Part shown: piece by piece, positions 12,108 through 15,236 of the stretch
Layout: every line of letters begins with the position of its first letter
Numbering within the stretch: position 1 is the stretch's first letter
Source of the DNA: DAOUMF01 sp034411955
GTDB taxonomy: Bacteria > Chloroflexota > Dehalococcoidia > SM23-28-2 > RBG-16-64-32
Assembly (NCBI GenBank): GCA_034411955.1
Contig: DAOUMF010000026.1
Coordinates: 1 to 15,236, forward strand
Direction of reading: 5' to 3'
Length of the DNA: 15,236 bases
The notes under the pieces: model-generated
Databases searched by the model: none
Seen by the model: the letters and a program-made list of their open reading frames with translations, nothing else
What the model was told of the DNA's origin: nothing
Translations under genes and position numbers: made by a program

Positions 12108-13145
12108 TCATTCAATCACGCCCGGAACGTCCATTGCCTCCTGGCCTTTGACGCTCGCGGGCTGCCGGGGCCGCCGCCCGTTGTTGGACATCGTTCCCTT
12201 CAGGTAGCCCTTCAGTATCGCCCTCACAAACGCGGGCCTGTCATTGTCCACCATGGAACAGCGGTAGGCGCAGCCCACGGAGCACCCTTCTTCGCAGCCC
12301 TTGTACGACTTGGACTGCTCCCGCATGTCCTCGAACGTGTACTCCTCTACCGGCTTTCCCGGCCGCACTATTTGGGAGGAGCAGAGCCGGACCATTCCGA
12401 ATTCGTCTACGTATAGATAGCGCGAACCGGCGCGACACTTCCAGGACGGACTCCCACCCTCCAGCAGCTTCTTGTTGTAACCGTAATCGATGTAGGTGAA
12501 CGGTCTCCCATTTCGGTAGAAGTACTCGTACAGGTCACGGTAGGGCTGGCCCCTGATGCTGACCTGCCCTTTACGGTCGTGGATGAGGTTCAAAGACATG
12601 CGTAGGCCCAGTGTGCTGACCTCATCCACAAACTCTTCGAAGCTCTCCTTGGAGCCCTCGCACAACACCGCTGTGATGTGGATGTCGAAGCGGGCTACGC
12701 GCTTCAATCGCTCCAGCTTCGTCCGCAGTGACCGCAGCGACTTCTGGATGTACCGCGAAGGGTCGGCATGGAGGGTGTCGACGCTTACGGTCAGGTTGTT
12801 GAGCCCGGCCTCGTTCAGTTTTTCGGCGATCCCGTTCCTGAGCAAGAACCCATTGGTGACGATGCTCGTGTTTGCCCGCCGTCCCGCATGGGCGACGATC
12901 TCGGCGATATCGGGATGTATGAGCGGCTCACCGCCCAGGAGGGTGACGTTGGCGCTGTGCAGCCGGTGCAGACTATCGATGCGCCGGCGCAGGTCCTCTA
13001 GAGGCACCGGCTCGGAGCTGTTGTCATACTCCGTACAGTAGCCGCAACTCAGGTTGCAGCGACGAGTGACGATCAGTTGAGCGTCTACCGGCGCGTTAAA
13101 CAGAAGAACGCGGGTTACAGCCTGTTCAGGGTTTCTAAGCTGCAT
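12108..13145 (-). CDS. Radical SAM protein with SPASM-like cysteine-rich C-terminus
   Basis: A 345-residue radical S-adenosylmethionine enzyme. The cluster motif C30-x3-C34-x2-C37 (RRCNLSCGYC) lies in an LIVTRRCNLSC context. The SAM-binding GGEPL is at 71-75, followed by SIVTNG (94-99). The C-terminal part has C237, C255, C284, C288, C292 and C296, enough to hold at least one auxiliary iron-sulfur cluster as in SPASM/twitch proteins. The substrate is unknown; peptide, lipid or cofactor modification are all possible. No small precursor-peptide gene was recognised next to it. The last 30 residues are basic and probably disordered. The ATG at 13145 follows GAGAGAGGGGG. It lies 51 bases after a PAP2-type membrane protein on the same strand, probably one operon. 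Base composition is visibly less GC-rich than its neighbours, hinting at acquisition by transfer. Confidence 0.87.
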   Translation of the reverse strand: MQLRNPEQAVTRVLLFNAPVDAQLIVTRRCNLSCGYCTEYDNSSEPVPLEDLRRRIDSLHRLHSANVTLLGGEPLIHPDIAEIVAHAGRRANTSIVTNGFLLRNGIAEKLNEAGLNNLTVSVDTLHADPSRYIQKSLRSLRTKLERLKRVARFDIHITAVLCEGSKESFEEFVDEVSTLGLRMSLNLIHDRKGQVSIRGQPYRDLYEYFYRNGRPFTYIDYGYNKKLLEGGSPSWKCRAGSRYLYVDEFGMVRLCSSQIVRPGKPVEEYTFEDMREQSKSYKGCEEGCSVGCAYRCSMVDNDRPAFVRAILKGYLKGTMSNNGRRPRQPASVKGQEAMDVPGVIE

Positions 13146-13196
13146 TCCCCCTCTCTCATGTCAGATGGCAAGCCGCGCTTCACTTCCTTGGCGTCC

Positions 13197-14039
13197 TTAC
13201 GCCGGCGCCCCCTGTGGAGTGCCGGCCCGAGGCTGGTCTAGGGGATCACTCAGGCCACACAGCCAGTACACCCAGCCCCGCAACACCCCCTCTGCCGGCG
13301 TCCTCGGGTGCCCCGACCAGCGGCTGCGGACCAGATTCCGCACCCCCACGGCGATGGCGGCACCTAACGCGATCACCAGCATTCCCGCTGCAGCGTCCAC
13401 GAAGTAGTGGTTCGCTGTCAGCACTATGTCTGCCAGCATCAACGGCGGCATGATCACCGCAAACGCGCGCAGGAAGAGATTCCTCGACGCCAGCCACACC
13501 GCGACACCAACCAGCAGGTTCCACCCGAAGTGCAGGCTGGGCATCGCCGCGTACTCGTTGACGAAGAAGGCTGGCGTCATGGGCCGCCCCGTGTCGTACT
13601 CGTTCATCACCGTGTCCACAAAGCCCCACTCCGGCAGGAACCGCGGCGGCGCCACCGGGAACGTCACGTACACTATCAGCCCGATCGCTCCCGAGATCAG
13701 AAAGGTGTTTCTCATCAGTAGGTACTCGCGGTGGTGCCGGAAGTACATCCAAACGGCCAGGGCCCCGATCACCGGCAAGTGCCCGTAGAGGTAGAAGCCG
13801 TTGAGAAACGGGACCAACCAGTCGTGGTCTAGCACCAACCGCTGTAGATCCGCCTCCCAGAAGATGCCCAGGCTCTTCTCGAACCTGATGAGGTGCGTCC
13901 CCCTGATCACCGCCTCCCCAACCCTCTCGTGCGCGGAGCCCCTGACCAGGTAGTACAGCGGAAGGGCCGATCCGAGAAGGAGAATCTCCGCCAGGGCCCT
14001 GACCTTGCTTCTGGGCCGCACCGTCAGCAGAGCCTTCAT
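13197..14039 (-). CDS. PAP2/Aur1-type integral membrane phosphatase or phosphotransferase
   Basis: A 280-residue multi-pass membrane protein with about six hydrophobic segments. It carries the signature of the Aur1/Ipt1-like PAP2 branch: FPVAPPRFLPEWGFVDTV (127-144), AAMPSLHFGWNLLVG (164-178, catalytic H170) and TANHYFVDAAAG (208-219, H211 and D215). Such enzymes cleave or transfer phosphate-linked head groups on lipids or polyprenyl phosphates at the membrane surface. The actual substrate is unknown. I prefer the ATG at 14039 to the one at 14087, because AGGAGGG stands six or so bases before it and the intervening 16 residues look like leader sequence. The C-terminal 40 residues are polar, Pro/Gly-rich and probably outside the fold. 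It precedes the radical SAM gene by 51 bases, probably as first gene of the pair. Confidence 0.87.
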   Translation of the reverse strand: MKALLTVRPRSKVRALAEILLLGSALPLYYLVRGSAHERVGEAVIRGTHLIRFEKSLGIFWEADLQRLVLDHDWLVPFLNGFYLYGHLPVIGALAVWMYFRHHREYLLMRNTFLISGAIGLIVYVTFPVAPPRFLPEWGFVDTVMNEYDTGRPMTPAFFVNEYAAMPSLHFGWNLLVGVAVWLASRNLFLRAFAVIMPPLMLADIVLTANHYFVDAAAGMLVIALGAAIAVGVRNLVRSRWSGHPRTPAEGVLRGWVYWLCGLSDPLDQPRAGTPQGAPA

Positions 14040-14174
14040 CCAAAACCCTCCTGATAAGCGACCGGCGGTTCTAGGGATCAACGACATGTTCCTCTCAACG
14101 ATAGTCCATCTCGCCTCGGATGTCCACGACTTCTCGTCAAGCTATCACACCTAGTTTACAGCAGGTGTCCTCGA
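14033..14174 (-). promoter_or_regulatory. Leader region of the PAP2/radical SAM operon with a strong RBS
   Basis: This 135-base gap holds AGGAGGG (14052-14046, minus strand) upstream of ATG 14039, the best Shine-Dalgarno sequence in the window. The gap is richer in A+T than its flanks, as expected for a promoter. A TTGACG (14142-14137, minus strand) is present, but no -10 box at 16-18 bp was found, so the promoter itself is not assigned. Confidence 0.45.
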
Positions 14175-15236
14175 CTAGTCGCCCCGCAGCGCCTTGATCG
14201 CCCGCGGCAGGGCACGAAGTAGGTCACCCGCCACCATCCCCGCGCTGCCCAGCTCGTCCCTCACTCGCTCGCCGGCCAGCCCGTGCAGGTACACCCCCAG
14301 GCTCGCCGCATCGAACGGCTCCATGCCCTGTCCTGAGCCCGTCGAAGGGCCCTGCGCCATCAGCCCCGCGATAGCCCCCGCCAGCACGTCTCCCGTGCCC
14401 CCGGACGCCAGCCCCGGGTTCGCGAACGGGCTCAGCCGCGTCCGGACCGCTTGCCCTGAGCTCCTCGAAGGGTCCGCTGCCGCCACCACCGTGTTCGCCC
14501 CCTTCAGCACCACCGTCACCCCCCACTCCCCCGCGCACTTCCGGGCCACCGCCAGCCGGTCCGACTGTATCTCCTCTACCGACAGCCCCGTGAGCCGCGA
14601 CAGCTCACCCGGGTGCGGTGTCACCACCGCGGGCACCGCCAGCTCCTTCCACCAGTCCTCCACCTTCGACAGGTTGTTCAGACCGTCGGCGTCGATCACC
14701 ACGCCGCGCACGGCTTCCGGCTGCAGCAGGGGCAGCAGCGACCGCATGAACGCTCGCACGTACCCCTCCTGGCCCAGGCCGGGCCCCACCAGCAGCGAGT
14801 CGTACCCCTGCCCCAGGGCCTGTCCCACCGCGTGGGCCCCCTCCGCTGATAGGTAGCCCTCCTCGTCCGGCAGAGGCTCGAACGTGGCCTCCATGAGCTT
14901 GGAGGCCAGGATGGGATATATCGAGGAGGCGCAGGCGAGGGTCACCAGGCCGGCGCCCACCCGCAGGCCCCCCATGCAGCTCAGCGCTGCGGCCCCGATG
15001 TAGCGGGGCGAGCCGGCCACCACCAGCGCCCGCCCGAACGTCCCCTTGTGGGCTCCCGCAGGCCGCTCCGGCAGCGCCGATCGCGCCCAGCGCGCCGTCA
15101 TCAGCTCCGTCCACTCCTCCGCCTCTAGGTTCTTGGGGATGCCGATGTCCACCGCCTCCCCCCGGCCCGCCATCTGTGCCCCCCGCGGCACGTGCAGCCC
15201 CCCCTTGCTCCACCCCACCCCCCCAGTGGCGTCAGC
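14175..15236 (-). CDS. nnr: Bifunctional NAD(P)H-hydrate repair enzyme, N-terminal part beyond the window
   Basis: The visible part is the ADP/ATP-dependent (S)-NAD(P)HX dehydratase domain, which restores damaged, hydrated NAD(P)H. It shows HKGTFGRALVVAGSPRYIGAAALS, SLLVGPGLGQ, VVIDADGLNNL, TPHPGELSRLTG, VVLKGANTVV and NPGLASGGTGDVLAG with the catalytic Asp. The frame is open to the window edge and reads ADATGG...GLHVPRGAQ...VDIGIP, the end of the epimerase (NnrE/YjeF_N) domain. The gene is therefore the usual NnrE-NnrD fusion and GTG 15218 is not the start. Two dispersed TCGAAGGG repeats lie in frame and encode loop inserts: PSRSSGQA after the VLKGANTVV strand, and PSTGSGQG between LMAQG and FDAASLGVYLHG. 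Both fall in loops and neither breaks a motif. Confidence 0.93.
   Translation of the reverse strand, partial: ADATGGVGWSKGGLHVPRGAQMAGRGEAVDIGIPKNLEAEEWTELMTARWARSALPERPAGAHKGTFGRALVVAGSPRYIGAAALSCMGGLRVGAGLVTLACASSIYPILASKLMEATFEPLPDEEGYLSAEGAHAVGQALGQGYDSLLVGPGLGQEGYVRAFMRSLLPLLQPEAVRGVVIDADGLNNLSKVEDWWKELAVPAVVTPHPGELSRLTGLSVEEIQSDRLAVARKCAGEWGVTVVLKGANTVVAAADPSRSSGQAVRTRLSPFANPGLASGGTGDVLAGAIAGLMAQGPSTGSGQGMEPFDAASLGVYLHGLAGERVRDELGSAGMVAGDLLRALPRAIKALRGD
14332..14349. repeat. TCGAAGGG dispersed repeat, in-frame insert in nnr (copy 1)
   Basis: CCTGAGCCCGTCGAAGGG on the + strand. Read in the nnr frame on the minus strand it gives most of the insert GPSTGSGQG, just before the FDAASLGVYLHG helix of the dehydratase domain. 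This is the cleanest copy in the window. Confidence 0.8.
14455..14472. repeat. TCGAAGGG dispersed repeat, in-frame insert in nnr (copy 2)
   Basis: CCTGAGCTCCTCGAAGGG on the + strand, two bases different from the copy 120 bases away. It encodes the PSRSSGQA segment between the VVLKGANTVV strand and the NPGLASGGTGD catalytic loop. Confidence 0.8.

Noticed and set aside
14040..14087. 16-residue longer start for the PAP2-type protein (ATG 14087)
   Set aside because: AGGAGGG stands at proper distance from ATG 14039, and the extra residues do not look like part of the family.

Overview
This high-GC window (most codons end in G or C) reads like the chromosome of a free-living bacterium. The gene content and the dispersed short repeats of the CCTGAGC...TCGAAGGG type suggest an uncultured Chloroflexota member, possibly Dehalococcoidia-like. 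That assignment is an inference from style and cannot be proven without a search. Genes are packed in short operons with stop/start overlaps (ATGA or TGATG). GTG starts are used next to ATG. No rRNA, tRNA, CRISPR array or transposase gene was seen.

Left part (1-5541, + strand). A 5'-truncated DAHP synthase (shikimate pathway) is followed by a run of DNA hairpins. Next come scpA (chromosome condensation), a uroporphyrinogen-decarboxylase-superfamily protein with a methyltransferase-like HxC...C zinc site, ribF (FMN/FAD synthesis) and tyrS. The URO-D-like gene, ribF and tyrS overlap or are coupled. A 101-residue orphan with a clear sigma-70-type promoter closes the block.

Middle (5652-9628). 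An EF-G-like translational GTPase (- strand) with an altered G3 motif is divergent from a three-gene + strand operon. That operon holds an ECF sigma factor, a protein fusing two anti-sigma-type zinc fingers (HxxxCxxC twice) to a complete O6-alkylguanine-DNA alkyltransferase domain (PCHRV active site), and a small orphan protein. This is the most striking item in the window. The layout suggests a self-contained DNA-alkylation sensor, in which the suicide repair enzyme is itself the anti-sigma factor.

Right part (9625-15236, all - strand). A deazaflavin-dependent nitroreductase-like protein is translationally coupled behind recJ. A 300-bp repeat island follows. Then comes a pair made of a PAP2/Aur1-type membrane phosphatase or transferase and a radical SAM protein with an extra cysteine-rich C-terminus. 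The window ends in a truncated bifunctional NAD(P)HX repair gene (nnr).

Small palindromic repeats occur in most intergenic regions and also inside coding sequence. Two copies sit in frame in nnr, one forms the tail of scpA, and one supplies the likely ribosome-binding site of the URO-D-like gene.
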